Assembly: GCA_947179485.1 (NCBI GenBank)
Contig: OX359245.1
Span: 59,631,067 to 59,695,066 of the forward strand
DNA length: 64,000 nt
Reading direction: 5' to 3'
From: Allacma fusca
Lineage: Eukaryota > Arthropoda > Collembola > Symphypleona > Sminthuridae
The number at the start of each line of letters is the position of its first letter. The stretch's first letter is position 1. The notes under the pieces were generated by a model. It worked only from the letters and a program-made list of their open reading frames with translations. It was not told where the DNA came from and ran no database searches. A program made the translations under genes and the position numbers. Below, piece by piece: positions 24,317 through 35,267 of the stretch.

Positions 24317-25655
24317 GATGAATTTTATATATTTTATGATTTAATTAATAACACTGAGAATGTCCTCACTGCAATATTATATGAGTTTCCTTAAATGTGT
24401 CTATTTTGTAAAATTTTGTAAAATTAGATACCTAATTTGCTCATTTTGGGAATCTACAATGAATTACATAATAATTAATCTTTAGAACTTTATGTATAAT
24501 ATTTACATTTGAAAAACTCGAATAATTATATTTTCAGTACTTTCATTGAAATATAATCTGGCGTATGTGCATACATGTGCTGTACAAGGCGGCTCAAATC
24601 AAAACAACATTCATGGATGCAGGATTCAAGGCATAATTTTTGTACCCATGATTAGCTACTACATGAGAGTACGTGTACATATTTTGCTGTGACTCCGTGC
24701 TCGACCCGTACTTGTACTCGTACTTGAAAATCGAGTAGGTACACGCGGAGCTCCAATCAACAAGTAATTTTTAGAATTGCTACTTTTACTACAAAAAGTA
24801 ATAATTATTGTAACCTCAGCTCTTGAAGTTTAGTTTCAAATAGCTGGTAATTGGAGTTATTTAATTTTTTATAATTAGAATTAAACTGTTCAACTATTTT
24901 AATCCCACCAATAAAAGCAAACATTGGCTTTTACAAAACGCAAAATAAAATTGGACCGATCTTTTAGGTTCAACCAGTAGATACGATAAACATGCAATTG
25001 TTTCTAATCCCTTTACTACCTACTCGAAGTACACAATGAACATTTTTTTCTCGTGCTGGCAATAATACCAATTAGAATGAAAGAGTTTTTTAACTGCCCA
25101 AATATAAGACATACATATAGATTAAGGAGGGTGCTTAAAATTATATACATACAATGAAAAGTATTTATGCCATGTTTATAATTGAGTAACACGATTAGCA
25201 AAAAGATTTGTTCATTGACAACACTATTGAAAAATCTCACCTCAATTCCTCAATACCATTTAATATTTTGAGTCCCCTGAATCACGATATCATAGCTTTG
25301 AAGAGGGAATTCTATGTACAACGTACTAATAAGTTCTGACTTAAAAGATGGCAATGCATGTAATTTGCACGAGACATGGACTACTCCACTTCTAATACTT
25401 TGAAGCCCTTGCGAAAAAAAACTTTTAAATAATTTGCTGTATATGAGATTTAAAATATAGTATACGGAATCTAACATTACAGAATGGGTTATTAAAATTT
25501 TGTCCCTTGACACTTGAACATCATGTTGAAGTAAAGATATAATTTTAACTTGACTTTTTAAGTTCAAATTAGTAATTCGCTACTTGGTTGCAATGTCAAC
25601 CCAAGTTCAAGTTCACTGAATGGAAGTACTCAAATAAAACAGGTTGCAGCTGCGC
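24317..25655. other. Intergenic, nothing firmly recognised
   Basis: Two minus-strand frames (25016-25240, 25250-25567) have coding-like composition and hydrophobic stretches, but I cannot tie them to a family or splice structure. Otherwise AT-rich. Confidence 0.4.
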
Positions 25656-25768
25656 GACATGAAAGTATCCCGTAGCACGTGCATGACATAAACGTATCCC
25701 GTTGCACGTGCACGACATAAAAGTATCCCGTTGCACGTGCTCGACATAAACGTATCCCGTTGCATGTC
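25656..25768. repeat. 29-bp tandem repeat carrying CACGTG palindromes
   Basis: Four head-to-tail 29-bp units start at 25656, 25685, 25714 and 25743. Each contains GACATAAACGTATCCCGTTG or a close variant. The first three include CACGTG at 25676, 25705 and 25734, exactly one period apart; in the fourth it is changed to CATGT. Confidence 0.9.
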
Positions 25769-26724
25769 ATAGAAATGTCCGGCACGTAACAGCTTCATAA
25801 GGGACACTGGTCATTAACTCTTGTTATTTTCGATTACTTTGAGAGCAACCCGCTTGACCTATTTCCCAGAAAAAGGAAAAAATTCGGAAGCTATCATACA
25901 TATAGGGTAAGGATAAAAAATAGTTTAAAATATACAACTACTATTGTTATTATTAGTGCGGATATGGTTGTAATGCAAATTTCCACCACCATTGCCCCTC
26001 CCCTCCCACGCCAAGGAGAGGGACAATTTGCTCAACAAAATTGTTTTGTGCATTCTGCGCATCAGTAACTGCAAGGTTTTGGTCAATATCTTCCAAATGC
26101 TTGAGCTTTGCATCGTACAACGGCAGCAATATTCAAAAAGGAAATCCAGATGCTGCTGGATGTTGGTTGTTGGAGCCACAAGCTTGTTGTACTCTTTGAA
26201 TAAAGGCAGTAGTGGGCAAGAAACGGGTAGTGAGAAATGAGTTGAAATTAGCAAATGATAACAGGAGGGGGAATGGAACATGATGGTGGATAAAGGTGGA
26301 GGCGGTGGAACTTTAACACTGCGAACGCACTGTATAATAATCGTCCCCACTGAGGTAGGAATCGTACATGTATCTACTGTTGTCCGTTGAGTACACCCAA
26401 ATCCTCGGGGCGTCTGTCGTCGACAACCTTGCTTTGTTTCGTCCGTTTTATGTATCCAAATAGTAACCCCAATTTACAATGACACATACATGATGTTTTC
26501 AGTCAAAACGAGTGGGTCCTCTAGCGAGCCATGTCCGGTTCTCCTGGGCGTAGCAGCAAATTCAGTAATGCGGGAATGCTGGCCAAAAATATTAATCGCA
26601 AATAATCTCACGAAGTTCCACATGTTAGTCAAGCCTTTATCCGATGAAAAATCTAGAGTAATTCGGGAAAGTCTAACGCATGGATTACTTGCTGGTCATG
26701 ATGTCCCTGTTCGAAGAAAATTTA
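25769..26724. other. Unassigned region with coding-like stretches
   Basis: Frames on both strands (25925-26350 minus, 26490-26738 plus) show no motif that I can name. The 25980-26300 segment is GC-richer than its surroundings and could be an old transposon-derived piece. No feature is supported. Confidence 0.35.
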
Positions 26725-27024
26725 CAATTCCCTGTTGACAAAACAATTTTCGTAATACACCAACAAAAATTCAAACATCCCTGCTGAAAAAATGTAAACA
26801 AATTTGAAAATCCCTGCTGACAAAAAATCATTTTCGTAAATCACATCTACAATTTCGAAAATCTTTGTTGACAAATGTTATTTTCCATAAAACACTTCAA
26901 CAATTTCGAAAATCTCTGCAAAAGAAAGGTCAATCAATTTGAAAATCCCGCTGGAAAATTTCCCTGCTGAAATGTTTTTCCCTGGGAAGATTCTTCCCGT
27001 CTTCCTACATAAATCCGACCCCTG
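26725..27024. repeat. CCCTGTTGAC/TTTCGAAAATC motif-array repeat, copy 2
   Basis: About five imperfect units carry CAATTTCGAAAATC and CCTGCTGACAAAAAATC words. They end in the same block as copy 1 (CCTGGGAAGATTCTTCCCG) and finish at CGACCCCTG (27024). The left end is not defined. Confidence 0.7.
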
Positions 27025-27292
27025 GCATTTCTTGGTTTATCCATGTAGAAGTTTTTCATCATTGCATTTTCATAAAATTTAAATATAATGTAGATCATTA
27101 GACGCAACATCTATTTTTTACTACTTGCAATTCCATACAATATAATTTTATTTACCTGACAAACCTGACGATATAATGTTAAATCAATTTTTCTTTCATG
27201 TTTGAGTAGTTAGATGATACACACAAAAAACAATATTTAAATACAATTCTTTCAGACATTTCAAGCATCTCTAACAGCTTTAAAATATCCTA
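27025..27292. other. 3' flank of the gene at 27293-30147
   Basis: AT-rich, nothing recognised apart from being downstream of a minus-strand stop codon at 27293. Confidence 0.45.
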
Positions 27293-30147
27293 TCAAATAC
27301 AATCACAACAAGATTTCTTTTTGTACCGCCGTGGTCTGCTGTGTTCAATATTTCTAGATTCGACAGTGTTGTTTATGACTTCCAATTGAATATCATTGGG
27401 TTGTTCTGGTATATCAGCAAGGGATATAACCTGGATCTCATCTCGAGTGTAATCTACTGTGATGTCATGTTGGTCTTGTTGTACAGCAAGTTCATTTTGG
27501 AAGTTCTGTGGCTGATCGTTACTGGCATTAGATTGTGCGTCTATGACTTCGCTTTGCTGTGGTTTGACTTCATGCTTCTTTTTTGTTACCTTAGGTTTGA
27601 TTTGTTTTACTTCAGGTTGATCTGGAGTACCTTGTGAATTATCCAGGATATCCTGAAGTTGATTTTGCATGGTCTCATATTTATTGTGGATGCCATCAGG
27701 TTCACTTGGAATACCCTGAGTTTGATCTTGCATTTCGTAATGAGACTGCACTTTGTGAGATCCATGCAACATTTCATTAGGTTCTTGTTGCATGTTCCGA
27801 AGTTCTTCTGAGATGTCCTGGGGGTCATTTTGTATACCGTGAAGTTCATTCGGTATATGCTGGTGATTCATTTGAATGCCGTGAAGTGCATGTCGGATCG
27901 CATGGGAATCATATTTATTAACGTGAAGTTCATCTCGAATGTCATGGGGCACATTGCGAATGTTCTCGGGCTCGTTTTGCGAGCCATGCAGTTCGTTTGG
28001 AAGTTCTCTTCCGTGAAGTTCAACTTCGACGTCTAAGGGGTTGCAAATGATGCCAAAATGATTGGTTTGGATGACGTGAGATCGTTTAAGGATTTCCTGA
28101 GGATGATCAATCACGTCGTGAAACCTATGCGGGATGGCTCTATTTTCATTTTGGATAGCCGCTGGATCGTTGTGGTTGCCCTCAAGGTCATCTGGCATGT
28201 CCGTAAGTATATCGAAAACGTTTGCAAGTTTTGTCACCCATGATGACTCCCACCGTTGCGTAAATCCAGCGAGTCTAAATTCCTTGAATAGGGTTTCGGC
28301 TTCACTTCTTGTTAATCTAAAAAACGTTTTAAGAATGCACAAATACGTTAGATTACATAAAAATGTATATTGTTTGAAATGTATTTCGGTAGTACACATT
28401 ATATATTCACTACATAAATTATTATTACACAAATTGAAATATTATTTAACGGTAAATCTATTTTATACAACACTTACTAGAAAAGACGTGCAGGAGAACA
28501 AAAAACAAAACACTCACATTTCGACGATATTCCATTCTTTTGATTTAGTTTTCAGTAAAAGTTGATTTAAAGCTCTATCAATTAACTGTCCTGAACTTAC
28601 GTTGAATGTTTCGTAAATATTATTGCTTTTAAATAAACGAATAACGACATAGCACATGTGCAAGAACTCCGAGACGTGAAAATCCTGCATTCAAAATTTG
28701 TTGGACATGAATATTTGCCTGGATAAAATAAAGCCCCAAGAAATTATTTTAAAAGTAGCTTATAGAGCTTACATTTTTTAAATAAAAGTTTTGTAGACGG
28801 AAATCAACAATGCCCGTAAATTCTTTTAAAAATTCCTCAGATGTCAAGAAAGTGTTAATATTTCCAGGGGTTTGCCAAACATTAGTTAAGTGTTCTACAA
28901 TGTAAAAATCATTAACAATTCTTTCAAGCAGTTTTGAAACTGTAATACAATGCAGTTCACAAGCCAAATATGATTCGCAACGCATGGTGCGCCTGTTTCA
29001 ATTAGTTTATTATTGCGGTAACGATTTATAATTGTATTTATAATTTTTATTTTTAGTACAGTTGAATGTATAAATTTCTATTGCGTGAAATAAGGTTATC
29101 TTGTTTGACTTACCTAGATACTCGTAAAAATGTAATTTGCACCACTGGTCCTTTTCATCAACATCTATGAAAATTAGGGATTCAATAAACCAATTCACAC
29201 CCCATACCTTGAACCAGAGCTTCTATTGGGGACAAAATTATTGTCCCGTCCCCGTCCCGTCCCGATATTTTTTAAAAACGTTTGTCCCCAGTCCCGTCAA
29301 TCGGGACACGGGGACAAAAACCATGTCCCCGTCCCGTCCCCAAAAATTTTTAAAAACCTTGTCCCCGGTCCCGTCCCGAAAGTCGGGACATGGGGACAAA
29401 AATCTTGTCCCCGTCCCGTCCCCAAAATTTTTAAAAAACGTTGTCCCCGTCCCGTCCCCAAAATTTAAAAAAAATATTGTCCCCGGTCCTGAAAATCGTG
29501 GCATGTGAACAAAATTCCTGTACCGTCCCGATAATTACTGAAAACAGTTGTCGACATTCTCATACCGAAAATCCGAACATGAGGAAAATTTCGTACAAAC
29601 AATATTTATACCAAACACATAAAAACACATTTATAGAATCGTGGCTTCAAGATTCTTCCTGAATTTTTTGAGCAACAACCCTCATTTTCTACAACCTAAA
29701 ATCGAATGTCTTACATTCGGTGAAATAGTGTTCACAGAATAGTTTACTCATGAGCATTAAAGCTGAAACGTTATCCTTCTTCTGCTATGCTTGCTCGTCC
29801 CGTCACGTTATATACACGACCAAAAAGCATGTCGCGAATATAATGGGAACAAATTTTTTGTCCCCGTCCCGTCCCGAATATAGTGGGGACAATTTGTTTT
29901 GTCCCCGTCCCGTCCCTGATATAATGGGGACAATTTTTTTTGTCCCCGTCCCGTCCCGAATATAATTGGGACAATTTTTTTGTCCCCGTCCCGTCCCGAT
30001 TACGACATGGGGACAATTATTTTGTCCCCGGGGACGTCCCGTCCCGGTCCGTCCAGTGTCCCGACGTCCCGTCCCCGTCCCCGGCAGAAGCTCTGCCTTG
30101 AACATATCATTAGAATAGCGATGTTCAATATCTCCTGTGTATTCCTC
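27293..30147 (-). pseudogene. Unrecognised gene with heptapeptide repeats and cysteine-rich basic tail; exon split by a MITE
   Basis: Four exons fit by splice signals and phase: 30147-29114 (interrupted), 28939-28773, 28684-28518 and 28316-27293. Donors are GTAAGT, GTAAGC and GTGAGT; acceptors all end in AG. With the 881-bp element and one 8-bp duplication left out, exon lengths of 145, 167, 167 and 1024 nt give 500 codons and a stop in one frame. A first exon with the start codon was not found. The N-terminal ~160 residues are globular and aromatic-rich. About residues 210-390 form a degenerate 7-residue repeat with NELHGIQ and NDPQDI units. The protein ends RPRRYKKKSCCDCI: a polybasic stretch followed by cysteines, like prenylated small-GTPase tails (CaaX or CCxxx). 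I do not recognise the family. The element shifts the frame, so this copy is probably null unless the insert is spliced out. It may be polymorphic. Confidence 0.65.
29215..30095. mobile_element. hAT-like MITE, GTCCCC motif, inside an exon
   Basis: The perfect 8-bp duplication CCTTGAAC (29207-29214, 30096-30103) flanks ends CAGAGCTTCT...AGAAGCTCTG. Both subterminal zones (29226-29500 and 29845-30085) are arrays of GTCCCCGTCCCGTCCC and GGGGACAAA words; the middle is AT-rich. 881 bp, no transposase. The codons on the two sides of the duplication read continuously in the host gene frame. Confidence 0.93.
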
Positions 30148-31905
30148 CTAAAACACAGAATGAAAACGTCCAGTCCTTTAAATAAAAATAGGTTCCAAGC
30201 AAACTGATGCCTTAAAATATCACCACTTTGTGGCAGTTATGTCAACTTCAAATTAATTGCGTCGATACACACGTCCTTTATTTTAGGACGTTTTTTGATT
30301 TGAAACGTTACATATTTGTTCGACAAAATTTTTTGTCAAAAGAACAGCTGTCGTTTTTATTATTTTGGACTTTCAGAGACAGATCAATTATATTAGACAA
30401 CTTATAAAACGGAACGAACTATCACATGTAGCTCGCGTCTCTACTTTTACTTGAATTGGTTGAATCACAATGCAATTATTTTAACGAACTTGTAATCATT
30501 CAGGACCAATATACATACATACATATAAAATGGTCATGGCGTATCTCGAGAATTCGTGGTTGGAATCGATTGAAATTTGATATTGCGGTCTCACAGAGCA
30601 TTTCATGGTAATCCATTACAACGAAAGTGCCGAAACCCGAGAAATACCCGGGAACACTAAAATTCGGATTTCTGACGACATTTACTATTATTAGAATCAT
30701 ATAAAAAAGTCATACACCAAATTTCAACAAAATCGGATCAAACATTGCTGAGTTACTGCTATGACCACTATCCAACTCTGTGATTCCCCCAACTTGTAGA
30801 GCAAATTCAGATTTTGACCAGTTTTTCCGGCCATCCCGTAAGTACCCACTAATGGATTTAGTATGATTTTAAACCAAATTCAGAGATGGTGAAATGTTAT
30901 GTTCGTTCCAATTTGTAAGGTGTCATTGCTGAAATCTTTCAGTATGTTCCCATGGACAAACCCTGGAACATGTCTGTAATCCAGTGCGCATGTACGTTAG
31001 TATATCTTGAAATTAAATAAACGGTTTTCCAAATACCCCGTAAATGAATTCCTCCAATACTTGCAAAGCATTCACCCATTTTGGATTTCGTTTCAAATCG
31101 TTCAGAACTATTTTTAAATGTCTCATTTTTGTTTTTTGTGTTTCGCCTTTGAAGCCGTGTTTTTTCCTGTTTACAAAAAATATTTTAATACACCTCTCAA
31201 ATGCACTAAAAATTCAGTGATTGTAGAAGTCAAGTAACTTACCCATAAAAAATCAAATTCTTTGTTTTAGCTAATAACACCTTCATGATGCCTCGCTCGA
31301 AACGTTTTTCTGTACCGTTCTGATGAAATTCGATATATAATTTCGATTCTTTTACAAACAACGTTATGAGCGCCGAGGTCATTTGGATTAATTGAGAAAG
31401 CTTTTAAAATCATAATCAATAAAAACCAAATACAGTCAAACTAGATAATATAAAATCAGGATAATATAGAAATGACTGAAAGGTTTCTAACATTTAAAGA
31501 TCGTTGGTGTTACCATGCTTTAAAAACATCAAAGAAAGGGACTTTAAACTCAATACAGCCCAGATGTACTTCCAAGGTTGAATTCAGCATTATGCGCAAA
31601 CAGTCTAAAGTAGCCAAGGAAAGATTACAATTTAAAATGTTCTAGACAAAGAATGAAAGCCTTACCAATCCGGTCATATAATTATATTATTATCGTATGA
31701 TACTTGTAACAACCAGCAAGGCTTTATTCGTAAAAGCTCCTTCCTTTCCAAAAGAGAAAATATATTCCTGTTAGATTTATTACGACAAGTGTGGAATTTT
31801 TTCCAAATGTTGTACAAGGACCAGGTTACCGTACTTAAAATAATATTAATGTAAAGCAATGGCACTAGTATTACAAATCATCGCTACGCGATAATTTGAG
31901 GCTTC
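30148..31905. other. Intergenic, nothing recognised
   Basis: Upstream of the minus-strand gene ending at 27293; its 5' exon may lie here but I could not find it. The 30530-30950 stretch reads like a dispersed repeat (evenly mixed composition, GAAATTTGATATTGCGG, CAAATTTCAACAAAATCGG words) but I cannot delimit it. Confidence 0.4.
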
Positions 31906-31911
31906 GCGTAG

Positions 31912-32305
31912 GGTGGCGTCAGCTACCACCTTGAAAGTAGGATAAATTTTGTATTTTTTTTAAATTTCAGTATTTTTCAGTATAATTGAGCCGATTTCAA
32001 CCAAACAGGCAGTAACCATTACTATTTACATAAGCAATATTCACAAAACGTTTCATTGAAATCGATTAAGTAGTTTTAGAGATAACAATCATTCGACATA
32101 AAGTCCAAAATTTCAAGACGTTTTTTCGAAAACACTATCCCACCGATTTCAACCAAATACGAACTTAGTCTTACTTTTAATACGCGTAATGCCCATACAA
32201 AATTTCAATGAAATCTGTTCAGTAGTTTTTGCGTAAGCGTGCAGAGGGACACACGGACGCACGGACGTACAGGCATGGCTATTTTACTAGGGGGCTGACG
32301 CCACC
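31912..32305. mobile_element. Small element with GGTGGCGTCAGC inverted ends
   Basis: GGTGGCGTCAGC at 31912-31923 is matched by GCTGACGCCACC at 32294-32305. Between them are repeated phrases of the kind common in arthropod dispersed repeats: CCGATTTCAACCAAA twice, TTTCAATGAAATCTGTTCAG, and an ACGGACGCACGGACG run. No target duplication could be fixed and the superfamily is unknown. Confidence 0.6.
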
Positions 32306-32440
32306 TTAAAAACCAGTGTTTATAATTATTATAAGATTTATATTGTCTAAAAGCAGCGTTTGTAAATTGTTAAGATTTCCAGAGAACTACATTTGAGTAG
32401 AAAATACAGATACTAAAGCAAGGTTAGCAAATAAAAATAT
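32306..32440. other. Short spacer
   Basis: AT-rich, nothing recognised. Confidence 0.4.
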
Positions 32441-32629
32441 TGTAGAGCCAGGGTTGCACAAATGAAAATGCCCTAGGTTTTATGCCTGCCCTCCTAAAAA
32501 TGCCCTGAAAATGCCCAAAACGCCGAAAATGCCCTGAAAATGCCTTACTCTGAAAATGCCCGGCATTTTGGGCATTTTCGGCAGGCTTTTTGGGCATATT
32601 GGGCATTTTTACAAAAACATATACAATAT

Positions 32630-33212
32630 TGAGAGAGAATGAAATAGAATAAGAATAGAATAAGCATAGAGAATAAGAAAGAGGGGCATGTTGAGAAGAT
32701 GAGCGAGTGACCGTTAGAAAAAAGACGGCACGAGCGAGAGAAGACGCTAACTCGGAAGTTAGTGTAGGAGGTGAGACGGAAGCGATCGGACAGGATCGGA
32801 AGTACTTATAGGTAGATAGATAGGGAATGGAAGCAAGCGTGACTAAGTGAAATAATTATAGAAAGAGAATAGGAATTTTAGAAATAAGTTTATAAAATAA
32901 GATTGATAAATAGAAATAAGTTTGAGTATTGAACTGAATAATTAATAAGTGAATAAAAGTCCAGAACGGACATTAAAACTGAAAGACAAGTGTGAAGTGT
33001 TTTGGGATTATTTTAGAAAGAATAATTAAAGTTAAGAAAGAGATTGGAGATGAGTTCTCTCCCACCGTAGGACTCCTCGGAGTCAGCCTCTCATGGCCAA
33101 AGCAGAGTGCTCATTGAGATTTCACCCTAATTAATTAAAGAAAGAAGCGGATCATTAAGACCCATAATTAAATAAACAATAAATAAAGTAACTCAAAAGT
33201 CGAATCGTTTCA
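32630..33212 (+). repeat. LTR-1 5' LTR
   Basis: 583 bp, TGAGAGAGAATG...CGAATCGTTTCA, repeated at 42949-44256. Near-identical to the 3' copy: one substitution near 32823, one near 33032, and a one-base indel near 33125. Confidence 0.93.
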
Positions 33213-33230
33213 TGGTGGAGTGTGACCGGA
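33213..33230 (+). other. LTR-1 primer-binding site
   Basis: TGGTGGAGTGTGACCGGA directly abuts the 5' LTR and starts with TGG, complementary to a tRNA CCA end. The tRNA is not identified. Confidence 0.7.
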
Positions 33231-33701
33231 CGTTCTGAAGGAGAGGAGGAAGAAAGGACTTCATAATCAACCCAGTGACTAACTTTTAAAGTGTCAGTTA
33301 ATTACCAACAGTGACAGTAATTATTGGGAAAATTAATTTCATTAAGGAAAAAGGATTTTTGGTGAAAATGGGGATTTTTGGATATGGGAAACATGTCATG
33401 TACATATGTGAAATAATGGAGATTGGAGAAGATGGCCGTTAGGATTTCGACCGTTGAAGAGACGTTCGTACGAGATTTCAGAAGCGGCATGGTCATCGCA
33501 CATTCCATTCCGTGCTCCACACATCACGCTATGATCATTGAAAGAAGATGGTGGCTCACTCCTCCTACCTCACAGTTTATTGGTTATCAGGAAAGAATTA
33601 TCCGGACGGTATTGTAAGGCTATCATTTTTACTTGATCATTCCCTATACTGAAGAGTCAGTTTATTATTAGCGTATATTGAAAAAATTATCCGTTAAGAA
33701 A

Positions 33702-35267
33702 ATGGCTACTACTATAGAAGAGTTAGCTGCAGAATTAGCAGAGTTGAGAAGAATTAATGAAGATATGAGACGAATTAATGAGGACATTAGAAACGATAAT
33801 GTAGAAATGAGACAAATTAATGAAAATTTGACAAGACAAATTCAGGATGTTTATCAGAATCACAATGAAAATGAGAATAATGAAGAATATGAGGATTTTT
33901 ACCGTGATATGGAAATGGAAAATGAGGAGGAAGTACGTAATGATAATTTTGAGGAGAATAATCGTACGGAGGAAACAGAGACAGAATTACACAGACTAAG
34001 GAGAGAATTACAGGAAATTCACAAGCGTAAACGTCAGAATAATCAGGAAGAAGATGAATTTATGAGAAGTTGCAAAATTGCAAAAACTAAGGCAGACTTT
34101 GAAGCTAGGAAATTTAGCAACCTGAAATTAAACATAGGACCCTACATGTCTACAATTAATTCAGAAACTTGGATTTTGAGATTGGAAGCAGGAAGAATAC
34201 AACACGAAATTACTTGGAAGTATTTCTTAGGGGCAATGAGATATTTTTTCGCAGAATCACAGGATGCAAATGTTAGGATGTGGTTCATTAGGAAAGAAGT
34301 TTTATTAGTCAAAAGTCTCGAAAAAGCAATAAATGAAGATCAGAAAGAAATGGTTTGGAAACAATTTCGTCAACAATTTATTGATCAGTATGACCCTAAT
34401 GTCAGTGCAGCTCAGGCTGAGGATAAATATGAAGCATTTAATTTGAAAGAGGATATGTCAGCTAATGACTTTGTGACACAAGTACAGGATATTTTGCTGG
34501 AAATGAAACCAGACATGGAGAGTGAAGAATTGGTAAAGAAGATGCACCGTAAATTACCTAAGGGGATTCGAGTACAAATTATGGGAGATCAATTGAAGTC
34601 CGTACCGAGATTTCAACAGAGATTATTGGAAGTTTTGGATGCTGAGAAAAATAGCAAACTGGAACTCAACAACAACAAGGAGGACCAGGAAAAGGACAAA
34701 ACTACAACTAAACAGGAACCTAAATCATTAATGATGGCTTTAGAACCAATCAAAGAGAGTTTAGAAAAGAAAGAGAATTCTATTAGAGTTATGCAATTTA
34801 ATGGTAATTGTAATTTTTGTTCCAAGTTTGGCCACAAGGAAAAGGATTGCTGGACCAAACAAAAGAAAAATGTTCCTACGTCATTCAGAGGAAGGATTAG
34901 AGGAGGAAATAATAAATTTCAAAAGGAAAATGGCCGAGGACAAGGATTTAGAGGAAATTACCGAGGTCGAGGATTTGGTCAAGGATCGGGACAAGGTTTT
35001 GGTCAAGGGTTCAGAGGAAATAACCGAGGTCGAGGTTACGCCAATTACCGAGGTAACCCCAATTTCTATAATAATAACAATAGGGACAAACCGAAGTCAG
35101 TTAGGACCCTGGTAGAGAACCTTACGGAGCAATTTGAGAAGAGGACCCAAAACCAACAACAACAGATGCCTCAACCAAATTACATAGCTTACCCGCCTAT
35201 GGCTCAAATGCAATTTCCAACATTTACTCACCCACAACAACAACAGCAACAACCACCGGGAAACTAG
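33702..35267 (+). CDS. gag: LTR-1 gag
   Basis: 521 codons from ATG at 33702; an open stretch reaches further upstream but has no ATG. The structural polyprotein packages the element RNA. The N-terminal ~100 residues are a charged coiled-coil-like region with repeated ELRRINEDMRRINED-type units. The central block (~150-330) has the Ty3-gag capsid look (W-x(n)-F-x-QYDP...NDFVTQVQDILLEM). One zinc knuckle C-x2-C-x4-H-x4-C lies at 34809-34850. A basic RGG/NRGRG-rich RNA-binding tract follows (34880-35090), then a Gln-rich end. The stop TAG at 35265-35267 follows a slippery heptamer that links it to pol. Confidence 0.88.
   Translation: MATTIEELAAELAELRRINEDMRRINEDIRNDNVEMRQINENLTRQIQDVYQNHNENENNEEYEDFYRDMEMENEEEVRNDNFEENNRTEETETELHRLRRELQEIHKRKRQNNQEEDEFMRSCKIAKTKADFEARKFSNLKLNIGPYMSTINSETWILRLEAGRIQHEITWKYFLGAMRYFFAESQDANVRMWFIRKEVLLVKSLEKAINEDQKEMVWKQFRQQFIDQYDPNVSAAQAEDKYEAFNLKEDMSANDFVTQVQDILLEMKPDMESEELVKKMHRKLPKGIRVQIMGDQLKSVPRFQQRLLEVLDAEKNSKLELNNNKEDQEKDKTTTKQEPKSLMMALEPIKESLEKKENSIRVMQFNGNCNFCSKFGHKEKDCWTKQKKNVPTSFRGRIRGGNNKFQKENGRGQGFRGNYRGRGFGQGSGQGFGQGFRGNNRGRGYANYRGNPNFYNNNNRDKPKSVRTLVENLTEQFEKRTQNQQQQMPQPNYIAYPPMAQMQFPTFTHPQQQQQQPPGN
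35258..35264 (+). promoter_or_regulatory. -1 ribosomal frameshift slippery site
   Basis: G GGA AAC lies in the gag frame immediately before the gag TAG. Slipping back one base reads GGG AAA CTA and enters the open pol frame, which is continuous from here to the protease. The heptamer fits X-XXY-YYZ. No downstream pseudoknot was modelled. Confidence 0.75.

Noticed and set aside
25016..25567. Two minus-strand frames with hydrophobic stretches, possibly receptor exons
   Set aside because: No family signature, and phases and splice sites could not be reconciled.
25925..26350. 141-codon minus-strand frame, and overlapping plus-strand frame
   Set aside because: Proline/leucine-rich with no domain; both strands open is typical of a GC-richer patch.
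28587..28600. Possible donor GTAAGT inside the third exon of the gene at 27293-30147
   Set aside because: Any intron there would be about 13 nt, and the frame reads straight through to the donor at 28517.
29200..29224. Splice acceptor in the MITE end that would start an exon at 29222
   Set aside because: It lies in the transposon tip; upstream coding sequence across the 8-bp duplication gives a better model.
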